64,000 bases of DNA from Deinandra increscens subsp. villosa (taxonomy: Eukaryota > Streptophyta > Magnoliopsida > Asterales > Asteraceae): NCBI GenBank assembly GCA_039602395.1, contig JBCNJP010000003.1:69289917-69353916 (forward strand), given 5' to 3'. Positions 9,640 through 21,711 of this stretch are shown in pieces. The position numbers and the translations under genes were made by a program. Position 1 is the first letter of the stretch, and each line of letters starts with the position of its first letter. The notes beneath the pieces are model-generated. The model had not been told where the DNA came from and did no database searches. It saw nothing but the letters and a program-made list of their open reading frames with translations.

Positions 9640-9640
9640 A

Positions 9641-9655
9641 GTGGTATAAGAGAGC
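9641..9655 (+). other. Degenerate primer-binding site
   Basis: GTGGTATAAGAGAGC follows the LTR by one base. It is the tRNA-Met PBS TGGTATCAGAGC with small changes. Confidence 0.7.
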
Positions 9656-9894
9656 TGTTGGCTCTTTCTATGGTCCTAATTCATCGTTTTTCTTAAGTTT
9701 GAGACGTTAAACCTTTAGTTAGGGGTGATTGAAAGTGTTTCTGATTGATTTTTAATCAATCGAGTCTTTCTAAGTCATGTTTTTACCTAACAGAAGCATC
9801 TGGATGTCGAAATTCGATCAAATTCTGAATCTGGTGGGATTTCAAAAAATTTCTAGTGAAGTTCTGATAGAGTTCGGCCGAAGAACAAATCTGA

Positions 9895-10140
9895 AAAATA
9901 ACCGCTTTGAACTCCAGGTTCGGATAACGTTCAGACATGTTCAGACGTCCGAAGGTCAAGTTCGGATGAAGTTCGGAAGATTAGGTTCGGATGAGGTTCG
10001 GAGGAAGTTCGGAGGAGGTTTGGAAGATCAGGTTCGGAGGTAGTTCAGACAAGGTTCGGAAGATCAGGTTCGCACGGCCCAAGCCAGGGGCTCTACCCCT
10101 TGGACCCCGCTTCTTAGGGGCGCTGCCCCCGAACGCCCGT
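9895..10140 (+). repeat. TTCGGA leader array plus GC-rich hairpins
   Basis: About a dozen GTTCGGA or GTTCAGA units, often in the form GAGGTTCGGA or AAGATCAGGTTCGG, occupy 9895-10073. They are followed by short GC hairpins: GGGG-CTCTA-CCCC (10087-10099) and GGGGC-GCT-GCCCC (about 10117-10129). The motif is shared with the LTRs. It is non-coding. Confidence 0.7.
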
Positions 10141-11161
10141 TAGGTGGGAATTTCAAATAAGCGGATCAGCTATCGGGTTTACCCGTGATTCGGTAGTTGT
10201 GGGGTGTTATGTTTGAAGAAAATCCAGATTTCGATACTTGATTACGAGTTAGTGATCGAATTTCAAGAAATGAGTTTGTGGGTAGTCATTTTTCTTGATG
10301 ATGGACAGAGACTCAAGAACGCGTGTTTCTGATGATGGACAGAGATTCGGAGAGATGGTTATGATTACTTGGGAACGTTTGTCGGAGATTATCTTTCTAC
10401 ACAAACCGAAGATTAAATGAGATTGAAGATTCCATTGTGGGCCACTTGAGTTTATCATTCCACTACAAGAATGCGGGGTTGGAATCATAAGAAATTGAAG
10501 ATTTGAGTATGTCACTTATTTAGGGGGAAATTGGGATCCTAAAACTTTCAAAGTTTTATAATTGAAAAAGTGAATATTCAAAAGCAATTAGTTCAGGGTT
10601 GATGGTGATTTTTGATCTTCGTGGAAAGGTAGTGTAGTCTGATGTTTGTGAAAACCGATATGTTAAAGTTTTCGGTTATGGTTTGGAACTCTTTGTCATT
10701 TGCTTGATACTTTCTTGAGTTGTGAAGACTTGGTCAGATTCCTGTCTACAACGAGATATACGTTTACCAGAGTAATATATTGGGATGGATTTCATGCTAA
10801 GGGGGAATTTCCGTGATTGAAGATGCTAATCGTGTCTGTTTTCATAAAGATCATAATGTATTACAATTTGGTGAAGATTAAAGATTGTTGTCAATATATA
10901 GTGATGTTCGGGTGTCTTTACAAATTCCGGATACGACTAATGAAGTGAACCATTATCATATATGCTGGTTCCAGTTGGATGGTTGTGCTTGAAGCTAGGG
11001 GGAACTTTACTGGTTCTGGAGATTGTACAAGATGCGAACTGTTTCCTGCATGCCTGAAGTTCAGTCCAAGGGGAGTTTGCTAAAAATCAAGATTCAAGAT
11101 GTAGCAGACTGACTGATGATGATTGCTAGAAGATCAATGTCTGGATTCGACAGTAACGTCG

Positions 11162-11172
11162 AAGGGGGAATT
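11162..11172 (+). other. Polypurine tract of Copia-G
   Basis: AAGGGGGAATT immediately precedes the 3' LTR TGTTGATG at 11173. Confidence 0.85.
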
Positions 11173-11573
11173 TGTTGATGCATGAACCTTGTGTGGCCGT
11201 TACTGTTCGAATTGTTAAACAGACTGATTTATCGGAGACATGAACTGGGGTCCGAAACCCAGCCGAACTCCAGGTTCGGAGTTGTCCGAACCTTGGACGA
11301 ACTCCAAGTTCGGAGGGAGTTCGGACAGGGTTCTAAGGTGCCCAGTTCGGACATAATGAAGAAGTATAAATAGTTTCATCTTTGTATTTCTTTGTAAGTT
11401 TCTGTCCAGTGTCTTTCCAGATCAATGTGTTGAGAAGGGAGGTTCTGTCCAACCTCCCCCGGACCTTAAACGCTTGTATACTCCTTCGGTTTATGTAATC
11501 ATTCAACATGATATATGACAAACTTCCGTCTCGATATTATATACCATAGAATCGATCCCTTAATGCTTTGTCA
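11173..11573 (+). repeat. 3' LTR of Copia-G
   Basis: It starts TGTTGATGCATG and ends GCTTTGTCA. It differs from the 5' LTR by scattered substitutions and a roughly 10-bp insertion near 11385, suggesting an older insertion than Copia-A. TATAAATA lies at 11365-11372. Confidence 0.88.
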
Positions 11574-11710
11574 CTTCCAGCCTCAATCTCCTCTTCAAAA
11601 TCGCTCTCAGATGCTCCCAAAATTGGCAAAATTGTCAAAAGTGATAAAAGTTTTGAACATAAGACCTAACCACGAAATTATACTAGAAACCCTAAAGCTT
11701 CCAGAAAATC

Positions 11711-11866
11711 ACCCTCCAAGCGTATCGCTTGGAGGGTTGGCTCTGGTAAGCGATACACATAACGAAATATACGACAATTTACTCGGGCTTTAGCTGACTT
11801 TGACTTTGTTGACCAGGCCTCCCCAAGCGTATCGCTTAGGGAATTTATTCAGCAGGCGATACGCCT
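11711..11866. repeat. GCG-TAT-CGC palindromes in Solo-H
   Basis: A perfect 12-bp stem with TAT loop lies at 11711-11737 (ACCCTCCAAGCG/CGCTTGGAGGGT). A 9-bp stem with one mismatch and TAT loop is at 11821-11841, and AGGCG-ATA-CGCCT at 11854-11866. A lone half, AAGCGATAC, lies near 11748. The same core occurs in the Gypsy-D, Gypsy-B and Copia-A LTRs. Confidence 0.75.
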
Positions 11867-12070
11867 ACTAATCAGGTTTCAGCCCTTTGTTATTTTTTCC
11901 GTGTACGACTACCTACAAACACTGTAAAAACGTAATAAAAATCAAATAAAGACTCAAATAACATAATTGACTAAAAACACATGCAATGACTCAAATTTGG
12001 ACTGAAAACCGACCCAAGTAATATTTAAAATACATAGGAAAATGGGATGTGCTTGCAATGCATCACTTAT

Positions 12071-13418
12071 ATAACTTCTTAAATTAATTATAAGATGGAA
12101 ATAATTATTTAAAGTTATATGAAATCATGTCTTGGGCTCTTTGGCAAATAATAAATACGTTTATTATTTAACTTCGAAAATGCGTATGTTTTCGTTTACA
12201 CGTTAAATATGCGTATAAATAGTCTTGTGTCAAAAATGTGTAGTATTTTTAGAGATAGTTTAATATTTCATGATCCAAAATATTAATCTTCTATTTTATA
12301 GTCGTTGTTACCGGTTTAACCGGTAACGATGTTTTGTCCGGTTTTATTTATAATTGGTTCTTATGACACTTTTGGAATTTTTTATGTTTTTTAAGTAAAT
12401 GTCTATAAAAGGTTTCTTTAAGCATTTTAAAGATCAAAATGTTTAGCTTGGTCGGTTCGACTTAACTTCACCAAAATTGAGATTTCTCGTTACGTATAGC
12501 ACCGTTTTGACTCCGGTTGCTTTCCTATGCAACGTTTCTCTATTTTGGTTACTTTGGTTTATTGAAAACACTTAAAACATTTATAAAAATTCGCCAAAAT
12601 CAGATCTGGAAACAACCATGTCTTTATATACATTTTGATGCAAAAATATGTTTAAACCTTATCAAAATTCACCATTAAATGTCTAGTCTTTTAGTTACTA
12701 TGTTTGGGGTTTAATACAAGCTTGTTCAAATCCATTTATCCATGTTCTTTTGGTCCAAAGTGTGTCATAGTAATCATGTTGTATAAATAAATTCATAACT
12801 CATCCTTAACCATTTCTAGTCACAATAATAAGAAAATAAACCCCGTGTATTTCATCCATTTACATTTATTATGATATTAAATGTTAAGACATGTTTTAAA
12901 TTATGTTATTCCATATATAAAAAACAAGAACTTATCCATTTTTAGGTCATTATAACCAAACTTTGTAACTTTATAAATAAATTACATAACTCAAGTTTAG
13001 ATAATATCCTACACACATTTGTCAATTAAACACATATAAGTTTATCCTTAACATTACTACTTAGTCATCTCTTACATAACCACCAAGTTCATACATTTCA
13101 TTATTTTTATCATATGGAAAATCTAGTCATGACCTATATTGGTCATGACTTAGAATAGATAAAATGCTTAGTCCATTAATTATATGATTTGGTGGGTTCT
13201 TGCGAAAAAGAAAAATGATAAGTTTATTTGGTTTTTAAGAAATAATCCATGAACTCATTTTGTGACTAGTTCAAACTTCTTCATCACCATAAGTTGTTAG
13301 TTTTGATTTGCAAGAATACAACAAGATTAATAGGTTTTTTTTCACCATTTTAATAGATCAAAGTTTTAGATAGAAAATATATCATCAAAGCTTGGTGAGG
13401 TTTTATTTTGTCACACTC
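12071..13418. other. AT-rich background, probable old gypsy LTR, right part
   Basis: This continues 7503-8061. It contains no coding domain. Parts parallel the Gypsy-C LTR in style and order (a CACCGTTTTGACT-like phrase, then AT-rich text). It ends where the Gypsy-C LTR begins at 13419. Confidence 0.35.
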
Positions 13419-16400
13419 CGAGAATGGCTGAATGTGGGCATGTGACTGATTTGGCATCATGGTCATGGTTACGAATAATTGACGTCTAAGTACATTTAAT
13501 TAACCAATTATATTTATAAAATATAAGTCTCAAACATTTATTTAACATTTAAAACCATGGCAGCGGATAAGTAGTAGCGGTTACATGATAGAGTTTTCAA
13601 AAGATAAAGTCATGAGATTTATAAACATAACTACCCTAAGGCGTAATGTGTTTATATCTTCAAAATGAAATGCATGAACACACAGCAGGCAGACCATGAT
13701 ATGACAAGTAGGATCGGAACAGAAAAACATGGAGTTGCAGTCTTTAAACACCTGAGAATTCAAGAAGTTAAAAAGTCAACAGAATTTTTGGTGAGTTCAC
13801 AGGTTTAATGACACTTGAACTGTTTGAAATTATATGTTTAAAAATGTTTAGCCTGTCATGATATTAGTTTGTTTGACACTGTTATTGTAAAGATCGAGCA
13901 TGAACCTTGAATTCAAATCTAACTGTTTACCCACTCATTATGTTCTTCCCCAAGAACATCGAATGATCAGAATAACCATTGTACCTCTTGATTATAACCG
14001 AGGAGTCATGACTGGAGCGACTAAGTTAGGGCAGGGTCGTCAACCCAAATAGATCTACTCACAAGATATCGTTTCGAATGAACTAATTGAATCCAATTAA
14101 TAGCGGGCATTTGGGCATATAACATAAATCAATATTAATACACCGAATTGGGGAAATGAAAAGAACATGCAATCGATACGTATTACAGTTATCATAATAT
14201 CAGACAAAAATGAATTTAGAAAATGGCATTTATTGAATTCTCCCTCAAAGTTAGAAAACAGAAATGTAAAAAGGGGCCGTGAAGACTCACATGTTATGTA
14301 GATGGACATATAGATATGAATTTCGAATGTAGCCTAGCAACGCCTACAAAGTGATATTATAACGTATTAGGGTTTGGCTACTTGGGTTAGTGAATACGTC
14401 ACCCAATGTTCGATGCTAAGTCTCAACTGTTATTACCCGATGATAGTGATGGAAATCCTAGAATATTATTTATTATCAAATAATGGAATTCATTATCTAT
14501 TTGAATAAATAAATAATAATTAATTTTTACGTTAGAAAAACATATTGAATAATATACATTAGTTTCTTAAAACGTCATAAAAATATAAATATTTAATTTG
14601 TTAAATATTTATAAGGGTTTGAACTCCTTAATGAATTAATTAAATTCCTTCATTTATTAAAGTTCGAACACGCGTGTTATACATGGTATTTGTCGCGAGT
14701 TGTATTTTGGTAAAATTAAGTCTCGGTTCGTTCAGTAGTTAGTCGGTTTCACCGTTTTGACTATTTTGACTCGTTTTATGGCACTTTAAGTTTCCTTAAC
14801 ACTTAGGATTTGTTAGTAGACTTTTTTTTTTAATGTGGTCTAGGGTCTTTAGTTGCCAATTGAGTCGGTGAGACTTTTACTTGTAAAAATTGACATTTTC
14901 GAGACACCGAAAGCTACACTTTTGGCCCGGTTTACTTCTAAAACATGTTTTTTCATTCTTGAACTTTGAGAAACATTTTTGTATGTCAAAATAAGCATGT
15001 TTTATGTTCTGGACCACATCTAATTCTAATTCAAAAATATGTTATATTTTTCGTCGAAAAGTCGTTTTACAGTTTCCAATTATTCCATTTTCAAGTGTTT
15101 AACTTCCCGAATCACTTTGTAAATTTGGAAATAAATATTGGCAGCCCTAAATGATATTTTACAAGTCCTAAGTGGTCATAAGTTGGTTACAATAAATTTA
15201 CTAACCTTCTCAAGATAATAAATGATAGTTATACCATAAAAATTCTGTTTTTATATTTCTTTGAGATTTCAAAGACCAATCTTCAAGTAACACTTTTAGT
15301 GGCTCAAAATCATCTTTTGACAAGTTATGTTTCGGATTTAAAGTTAAAATCATGAGGTGTTTCTAAGATTGTAAAATATATATGGTTTATGGTGGCTAAC
15401 TTTTATGAAACACAAAATAATGTGTCATGTTTTGTCAACTTAAATAATATATATATTTCTTCTAAAAACCGATTTCCAAACATCATGTTTATTTGTTTTT
15501 AACTAAACCAAACATACTAAATTTCTTAGATTTCATAGCATGTTGTAGTTCATAAACTTTGTCACCAAATATGAAACTTTTTAACATAAATACACATGTT
15601 ATATTTATATTTTTCTATGAATTTGTTCAAACAATATTCTAGTTCCATCAAAGGCACAAAATGCTACTAACATACAAGATTGCTAGTAAGTCATACAACA
15701 ATACAATCAAGACTTAGATCATGAACATGATATTGTGACATTTTATGATAAGAAACATAGAAATAACCAAGAAAGTAAGGGTTCCTCACTTAGTCTTAAA
15801 CCGGATCGGTAAATGACTTGATGAGTGTTGATTAAGCTTCCAATATAGCTCCTAAACCCACCCTTGATATTTGATTTATAAGGATGATGAGGAAAGAATG
15901 AATGAATCATCATGGATTTTGTCAAGAAAACAAGAGATTACTTTGGTTGTTCTTGGAAGATTAAAAAGAAGTAATGAAAGAAAGATGATGAAATAAGAGT
16001 TGTTGATGGATTACCTTGACTAGAGATTTGATTAGAAGCTTAGATTGAGTGGTGGTTGATGGTGAAAAGTGGTGGTGGTGGTGGTTTGAGAGAGAGCTAA
16101 AGCAAGAGAGAGAGTTGAGAGAGTGTGGGTTTGCTCTTGAAATGGTTAACTGTGAAATGTGGTTAAGTGTGAAGTATATAGGTGGCTCAAGTGGTGGTGT
16201 TTGGTCTCGGTTTTAAGTGAACCGAAGGGGGGGGGGGTTCGGTTTGTGGTCTAGCCGGGAGAAAGAGAATAGGAGAAGGAAAATTGATTGTGGCTTGAAC
16301 CAAGTGAGACTTAGGCTAGCATTTGAACTCATATGGGTGTGTAATGTGGGCACTAGAACCGGCTAAGAGTGGGAGGGACAAGGCGACAAGTTTGTGGCTG

Positions 16401-16980
16401 AGGGAGACATGTTTGTTGGTTGTGTAAGTGGTCAATGGTAATATCCAATGGTTCTTAGTTTTGTATGTACTAATTGAGACAAGTTTGCTCCATATCAACG
16501 CTATAAGGTGGAAGATTCTAGCCATAAGGGTGTATTTGACATGTGTGATTTAGGTGACAAGGTCTAATGACAAGTTGGGGGGCTTGGTTGAAATCGAATG
16601 GGAGGAAAGGGAGGGAACCGGAAAAGAAAAGGAAAAGAATGAGGGGGACGAGGGTCGAACACGAGACGGGCCGAGAGAAAGAAAAAAAGATTGGGCTTGG
16701 CAAAATCGGAGAAAGAAAAGAAGTGGAATGGGGCCGGGCCGGGACGAGAGGAAAAGAAAGTGGGCCAAAGGAATTGGCCGGCGAGTTGGGCCGCAAGGAG
16801 GAAGGAAAAGAAAAGAGAAGGAGGTTAGGCCGGTAGGCCCATTGGGCTCTTCGGGTCAAACTGGGCCTCGGGTCGGGTCGGGTTAAGTCCGGGTAGATCC
16901 AACGAGTCCAACGACACTTCGTTTGAGTCAAAACGATAAACGGATGAAAAGTCAGTTTTTGGCTCGAAATGGATAGTTAA
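13419..16980 (-). repeat. Gypsy-C 3' LTR, U5-side part
   Basis: It starts TGTCACACTCCG and is collinear with 57914-61534. It is interrupted at 16980 by Gypsy-B, with GTTAA at 16976-16980. It contains GGT and GA microsatellites (about 16068-16120), a run of ten G (near 16227) and a purine-rich block. Frames of 69 and 137 residues on the minus strand recur in the other LTR but have no known domain. Confidence 0.85.
16580..16860. repeat. Purine-rich, GC-rich block in the Gypsy-C LTR
   Basis: On the plus strand this is almost all G and A (GAAAAGAAAAGG, GGGAGG and GGGCCGGGCCGGG-like runs), unlike the AT-rich surroundings. The counterpart at about 61120-61400 has an extra GGGCAGGGCTCGTG-like duplication. 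On the element's sense strand it is a polypyrimidine tract, possibly part of the promoter. Confidence 0.6.
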
Positions 16981-19159
16981 TGTAACACCTGCATCCCAGG
17001 ATAAGCACTAGGGAGTGTTACTCATCGAATAACATAAATGCACATGGCACTAATCAAAGTTTACAGCGTAAGTCTTTAACTTTATTGATAACAAAAGTTG
17101 TAGAATCTACAAAGAACTTAATACAATATCTAAGTTCTATTTGAAACTAGAAGTCTATGTCTTCGTCCAACCAAAATTTAGACTTCTATACTAGCTTCTT
17201 CATCGTCCCATCCATGTCTAGCTATCCGCTACTACATGGTACCTACGATGTACATCCAAAAGAAAAAGACAACATTTGGGGCTCAGCATATTGCTGGTGA
17301 GTTTCATAAACGTAGCAGTTCATATGTAATTAAATTTGACTACAACATCATATAAACATGTATATCTATTGCAGGGATCACAAAATCAAGATCAGGAATG
17401 ATCGTCCAAGCAACTAGGTCTATCTGTATGCATACTACCTATTTGTACGTGTCACATGGGCCCTTTTCCAAGATCGTATCTAACCCTTCAGGCCCTTATA
17501 GATACTAATGGCAGTCAAATATATACTTTAATTACAGAACAATACATCCGTTTCATAAAAAGTAATTGCCCAGTGAGAGAGTGACTCACCTTTGTCTTCA
17601 CTCAAATAATCTCAGGTAGAATCTTCACTAAAAGCCTAAATCCAAACCTAATCGTGTATAGGGTTGCATTAATGCAAGGCTTTATATCATAGACATCTTC
17701 TATGCTCTATAATCCTAAAACTATACGTTCTTAGAGGTCAAAATGACCAAAATACCCTTTATAGGCAATATAACTTTTCTAATGATAATACGAAGACGCG
17801 CATTCCTATAAGTAAACACTCACTCTGAAATCGCCTAGTGAGGGATGCCAGTTCCTATTTGGGATTTATGCGACACCCTCGCTATGCCAGAAATCCTAGT
17901 ATACAAGAGGTTACCCTTGCGGTCCGCATGAACTTCTATGTACCCTAATAATTCGGTATATTCAATATTTTATTTATTATCAAAATTGAACTCATATATA
18001 TCTAAACATGTTCTAATAGCAAAAACCAACTCCCAATTCCTTATAGATAGCCTAATATTCGATAATCATTTTTCAAAACTCTAATTTGACGTAGTTCTCA
18101 AATTATCATCAAAACTCTTTTCATTATCAAATAAACTTAGAGCTTTTGTTCATAATATCATATTATGATACTCTTCAAAATATGGAACCTTAAGTCAATC
18201 CCGATCATTCAATTTTAGCAAAACAACGTCTAGAAAATCCTAATTTGACCTGTTTATTAAAATCATATCAAACCTTTTCAAATCATGAAATAAACTTAGG
18301 CCTTTCTAAAAACATGTTATTTTAAGTTTACATACCAAAAATCAGATCTTAATTCCAAATAGATCTCTCGAATTTAAAGAATCATGCTTAAGAACCCTAA
18401 TTTCGGATGTTTTCTAAAAAGCATATCTAGGTGTTATGAATCATAAAATTGATTGAGGGCTTTTTTAATACATACCTAATAAAGCTTGACTGCAGAATAT
18501 TAGCTTCTAAGGCCTCCTAGATCAACTGATTTCGAGCTATGCACGTTCTTGAGAGTTTTCGGGGTTTTCTAAGCTTTGATTTGTGAATTAGCAATGAAGT
18601 ATGATGAACTATGGCTTCTATTTATAGTATAAGGTGTGAAATATGGTCTAGACACGTCCCATGGTGACTAAGGATTGGTTTTGACACGTTTCAAGGCGGC
18701 TGAATTGGATAAGGTCGAATCTGGCCGACTCTTTAGCCTGTCGCGTATCGCGCCAAACCCAGGGGCTTCCTTCGCGATACGTGAGACTTCCAGAAGCCCC
18801 ATATTTTTCTTTTCAGCCCTCCTACTTCGGTTTGGTGCATTTCTAGCCCTTATACTTTCATATATCTTTCATTTTAAGCCCCTAAAACCTATTAGGATAT
18901 ATTCCTAATTATTTCTAACTCTCAAGATACATAAAACGATGATTCTAATCACGTATATCATTATGTACTCATCTATTTCTTAACTTTTCAACTACGTATT
19001 TACGTATATCCTTATGCATATATACATATAACTCATATATAATACATATAACACATAAATATGTATTTTCTAATATTCTAACTCATTAAACACGTAATAT
19101 AAGTATAGTATTAGAATTAACTATTAATAATGCAATTACCTGAATCTTGGGATGTTACA
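16981..19159 (-). repeat. Gypsy-B 3' LTR
   Basis: 2,179 bp, TGTAACACCTGC...GATGTTACA. It is collinear with the split LTR at 36281-37420/50485-51538. No coding capacity is seen. Confidence 0.92.
18742..18783. repeat. CGCG-TAT-CGCG palindrome pair in the Gypsy-B LTR
   Basis: CGCG-TAT-CGCG (18742-18752) is followed by CGCG-ATA-CGTG (18773-18783). In the other LTR (near 51120-51163) the same sites read GTG-TAT-CGTG and ATG-ATA-CGCG, that is, CpG sites changed to TpG or CpA. Confidence 0.7.
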
Positions 19160-19173
19160 ACACTCCCCTCCTT
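19160..19173 (-). other. Polypurine tract of Gypsy-B
   Basis: On the minus strand AAGGAGGGGAGTGT directly precedes the LTR TGTAACATCCC. Confidence 0.8.
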
Positions 19174-19455
19174 AAAAGGATTTCGTCCTTGAAATTTGAA
19201 TATCATTTAAATAGGTGAGGGTATTTTGTTTTCATTTCGTCGGCTAATTCCCACGTTTGCTCAGGACCTTTCTGACTTTTCCATTGTACCTCTCCATGGT
19301 GAAACTTTTAACATCACGAAGTCTCCAACCTGGAACTCCAAAGGCCTCCTTCTTCGATCATCATAACTCTTTTGTCGATCTTGGGCAGCCTTTAATTTTT
19401 TTCGTATCTGTTGGATTCTATCAGTTGTTTCCAGAATAATTTCGGTGTTAGTCAA
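19174..19455 (-). pseudogene. Gypsy-B integrase C-terminal remnant
   Basis: The frame from 19455 to 19261 carries the typical post-catalytic segment RIQQIRKKLKAAQDRQKSY, DDRRRRPLEFQVGDFVMLKV and SPWRG. Right after it the reading jumps to a KGPEQTWE...YPHLF tail (about 19205-19265), the end of gypsy integrases. The intervening 80-100 residues present in Gypsy-C, D and E (GKLNPRYIGPFEI to the FHVSNLKKC region) are missing, so an internal deletion is fixed near 19270. Confidence 0.75.
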
Positions 19456-19590
19456 CTGATTTTCTCCTACTTCTGTCTAACAAATAGGAGTTCTGCATCT
19501 CCTTCCATATAAGGCTTCAAAATGTGATACCTTAATACTGGAATGGTAACTATTGTTATAGGAAAATTCTATCAAAGGTAAATGACAGTC

Positions 19591-19950
19591 CTAGATACCA
19601 CCAAAATCAATTATACAAGCCCGTAACATATCTTCTAGAGTTTGAATTGTACGTTCACTCTGACCATCAGTCTGAGGATGATATGAAGTACTTAACTTAA
19701 TCCTTGTCCCAAGAGATTTTTGAAAGCTCGTCCAGAATCTTGAAGTAAATCGGCTATCCCTATCAGAAATGATAGATATAGGTATTCCATGTTTACTTAC
19801 AATCTTTTCGATATATAACTTTGCCAATGTTTCAATTGGGTAGCTTTCATCTATTGGAATAAAGTGTGTTTCCTTGGTTAGTCTGTCAACTATAACCCAA
19901 ATAGCATTATACCCTTTACGAGTCTTAGGAAACTTTGTAACAAAATCCAT
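19591..19950 (-). pseudogene. Gypsy-B integrase catalytic core
   Basis: 119 residues contain all three catalytic acids of an rve-type core: Asp in MDFVTKFPKT, Asp in IISDRDSRFTS and Glu in QTDGQSERTIQ. The frame begins at the core because the upstream zinc-binding part (19950-20210) carries several stops, and it ends just after ACIIDFGGI. An intact protein would insert the cDNA; here it is a fragment. Confidence 0.85.
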
Positions 19951-20212
19951 TGTTACTTGATCCCACTTCCAAATAGGTAATTCTATTTTTTGTAATAGAC
20001 CACCTGGATTTTGGTGCTCAGTTTCAACTTGGAGACAAGTAATACATTTCTTAATGTACTAAGCAATTGACCTCTTCATATTAGGCCATCAAAACTAGTT
20101 CCTAATATTTTGGTACATCTTGTCTGCTCCTGGGTGCATCGTATACTTGGATTTTATGGGCTTCATCCAAAACCTTTCCTTGAATATCCCCCAACTTAGG
20201 AATCCAAATCCT

Positions 20213-20494
20213 CTAACCAAACCTAAGGATTTCATCAATTCCTTTGGTTAGCAGTCCTTGTTTTCCTAGCATTCTTTCAGCTTTAATGTTTTCTTCTTTT
20301 AATGCGTCTGTCTGAGCTTCTTTAATCTGATCTTCCCAATCGATCATAACATTAATCCTTAATGCTTTTACCTTGATTGGGTTGATCCTGTTCTTCCGAC
20401 TCAAGGCATCTGCTACTACATTTGCCTTACCTGGATGGTATTTGACTTCACAATCATAATTATTGATTAATTCCATCCACCTTCTCTGTCTCAT
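20213..20494 (-). pseudogene. Gypsy-B RNase H end and integrase start
   Basis: MRQRRWMELINNYDCEVKYHPGK and NVVADALSR are the conserved end of gypsy RNase H. What follows is the variable linker to the integrase zinc domain. The preceding RNase H portion (20494-20630) is shifted and interrupted. Confidence 0.8.
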
Positions 20495-20628
20495 GTTTAA
20501 CTCTTTCTGACTAAAAACATGTTGAAGACTTTTGTGCTAGTATATATCACGCACTTAGTATCATATATATAGTGCCTCCAAATCTTTAAAGCAAACACTA
20601 TGGCACCAAGTTCGAGATCATGCGTGGT

Positions 20629-21261
20629 CTAATTCTTCTCATGAACTCGTAGTTGTCGTGAAGCATAGGCGATAACTTTATCCCTTTGCATCAACACACA
20701 CCCTAGCCTGTTCAGAGAAGCGTCACAATAAATCACAAAATCGTCGTTCCCTTCAGGAAGAGCTAAAATTGGAGCACTACTAAGTTTTTGCTTCAGATAA
20801 TTAAATGCCTCTTCTTGCTTTGAACCCCAATCAAACTTAACCGACTTTTGTGTTAAAGAAGTTAAAGGAGAAGCAATCTTTGCAAAGTTTTTGACGAATC
20901 TTCTGTAATATCCAGCTAATCCCAGGAAACTTCTGATTTCGCTAGGATTCTTTGGTGCTTCCCATTTCATCATTGCTTCTATTTTTGTAGGATCAACTTG
21001 TATACCTTTCTCATTAATAACATTACCCAGGAATTGGACTTCCCTTTTCCAAAAGTCACATTTAGAAAATTTAGCATACAGTTTCTCTTGTCGTAGAGTT
21101 TCTAAAACCATATTCAGATGTCTGGCGTGATCATCTGAATTCTTAGAGTAAATAAGGATATCCTCAATGAAAATAATAACAAATTTATCTAAGTATGGTT
21201 TACATACCCTATTCATTAGGTCCATGAATGCTGCCGGGGCATTAGTTAGTCCAAAAGACAT
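20629..21261 (-). pseudogene. Gypsy-B reverse transcriptase palm/thumb and RNase H
   Basis: 210 residues: MSFGLTNAPAAFMDLMNRV, the polymerase active site, FLGLAGYYRRFVKNF and an RNase H start with VIYCDASLNRLGCVLMQ. The catalytic box reads FIEDILIYS where the family has FIDDILIYS, so one catalytic Asp is Glu. The RNase H Asp in YCDAS is kept. The piece is separated from the finger domain by a stop at the end of SGYHQLKV. Confidence 0.88.
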
Positions 21262-21321
21262 AACTAAAAATTCATAGTGACCGTAATGCGTTCTGAAGGC
21301 AGTCTTTGATATATCTTCTTC

Positions 21322-21711
21322 CTACACTTTCAATTGATGATACCCTGATCGAAGATCAATTTTAGAAAAATAATTGGCACCTTGTAATTGATCAAACAAG
21401 TCGTCTATCCTTGGCAAAGGATATTTATTCTTGACGGTTAACTTGTTTAATTCGCGGTAATCAATGCACATACGCACTGAACCGTCCTTTTTCTTTACGA
21501 ATAATACCGGTGCTCCCCATGGTGATGTACTTGGCCTGATAAATCCTTTCTGCATCATTTCATTGATCTGCTTCATAAGTTCTTGCATTTCTAATGGAGC
21601 TAATCGATAAGGGGCTTTAGCTACAGGCTTAGCACCAGGTATCAATTCGATATGAAACTCAATCTGACGATCAGGTGGAAGTCCGGGTAAATCTTCTGGA
21701 AAGACATCCAA
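21322..21711 (-). pseudogene. Gypsy-B reverse transcriptase fingers
   Basis: 129 residues: VFPEDLPGLPPDRQIEFHIE, YRLAPLEMQELMKQI, GFIRPSTSPWGAPVLFVKKK, MCIDYRELNKLTVKNKYP and KIDLRSGYHQLKV. This is the N-terminal half of RT. It ends at a stop in the same frame as the next piece, and it lies in a different frame from the protease tail upstream. Confidence 0.88.

Larger units (their letters stand above)
9247..11573 (+). mobile_element. Copia-G, 2.3 kb non-autonomous LTR element
   Basis: LTRs of 393 and 401 bp flank a 1.5 kb internal region, and CTTCC is duplicated at 9242-9246 and 11574-11578. A degenerate tRNA-Met PBS and a good PPT are present. The internal region contains no Gag or Pol motif; the longest plus-strand frame (9777-10043) is only a translation of the TTCGGA repeats. 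The size lies between TRIM and LARD elements. The PBS and the AAGGGGGAATTTG PPT resemble those of copia/Sirevirus elements, so a copia helper is probable. Confidence 0.88.
8062..12065. mobile_element. Solo-H, 1.67 kb solo LTR carrying Copia-G
   Basis: It starts TGATGTGTTCGG and ends GCAATGCATCA, giving matched TGATG/CATCA ends. CTTAT flanks it at 8057-8061 and 12066-12070. Without Copia-G and its TSD it is 1,672 bp, with no PBS, PPT or coding domain and no internal repeat. A single LTR left by LTR-LTR recombination fits best. Sense direction and lineage are not certain; a large gypsy family is likely. Long stretches on the minus strand read like a transcribed leader. Confidence 0.7.

Noticed and set aside
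16316..16931. Minus-strand frames of 69 and 137 residues in the Gypsy-C LTR, also open in the other LTR
   Set aside because: Both LTRs derive from one template, so shared openness is expected. The sequence is low complexity from a polypyrimidine tract and shows no domain.
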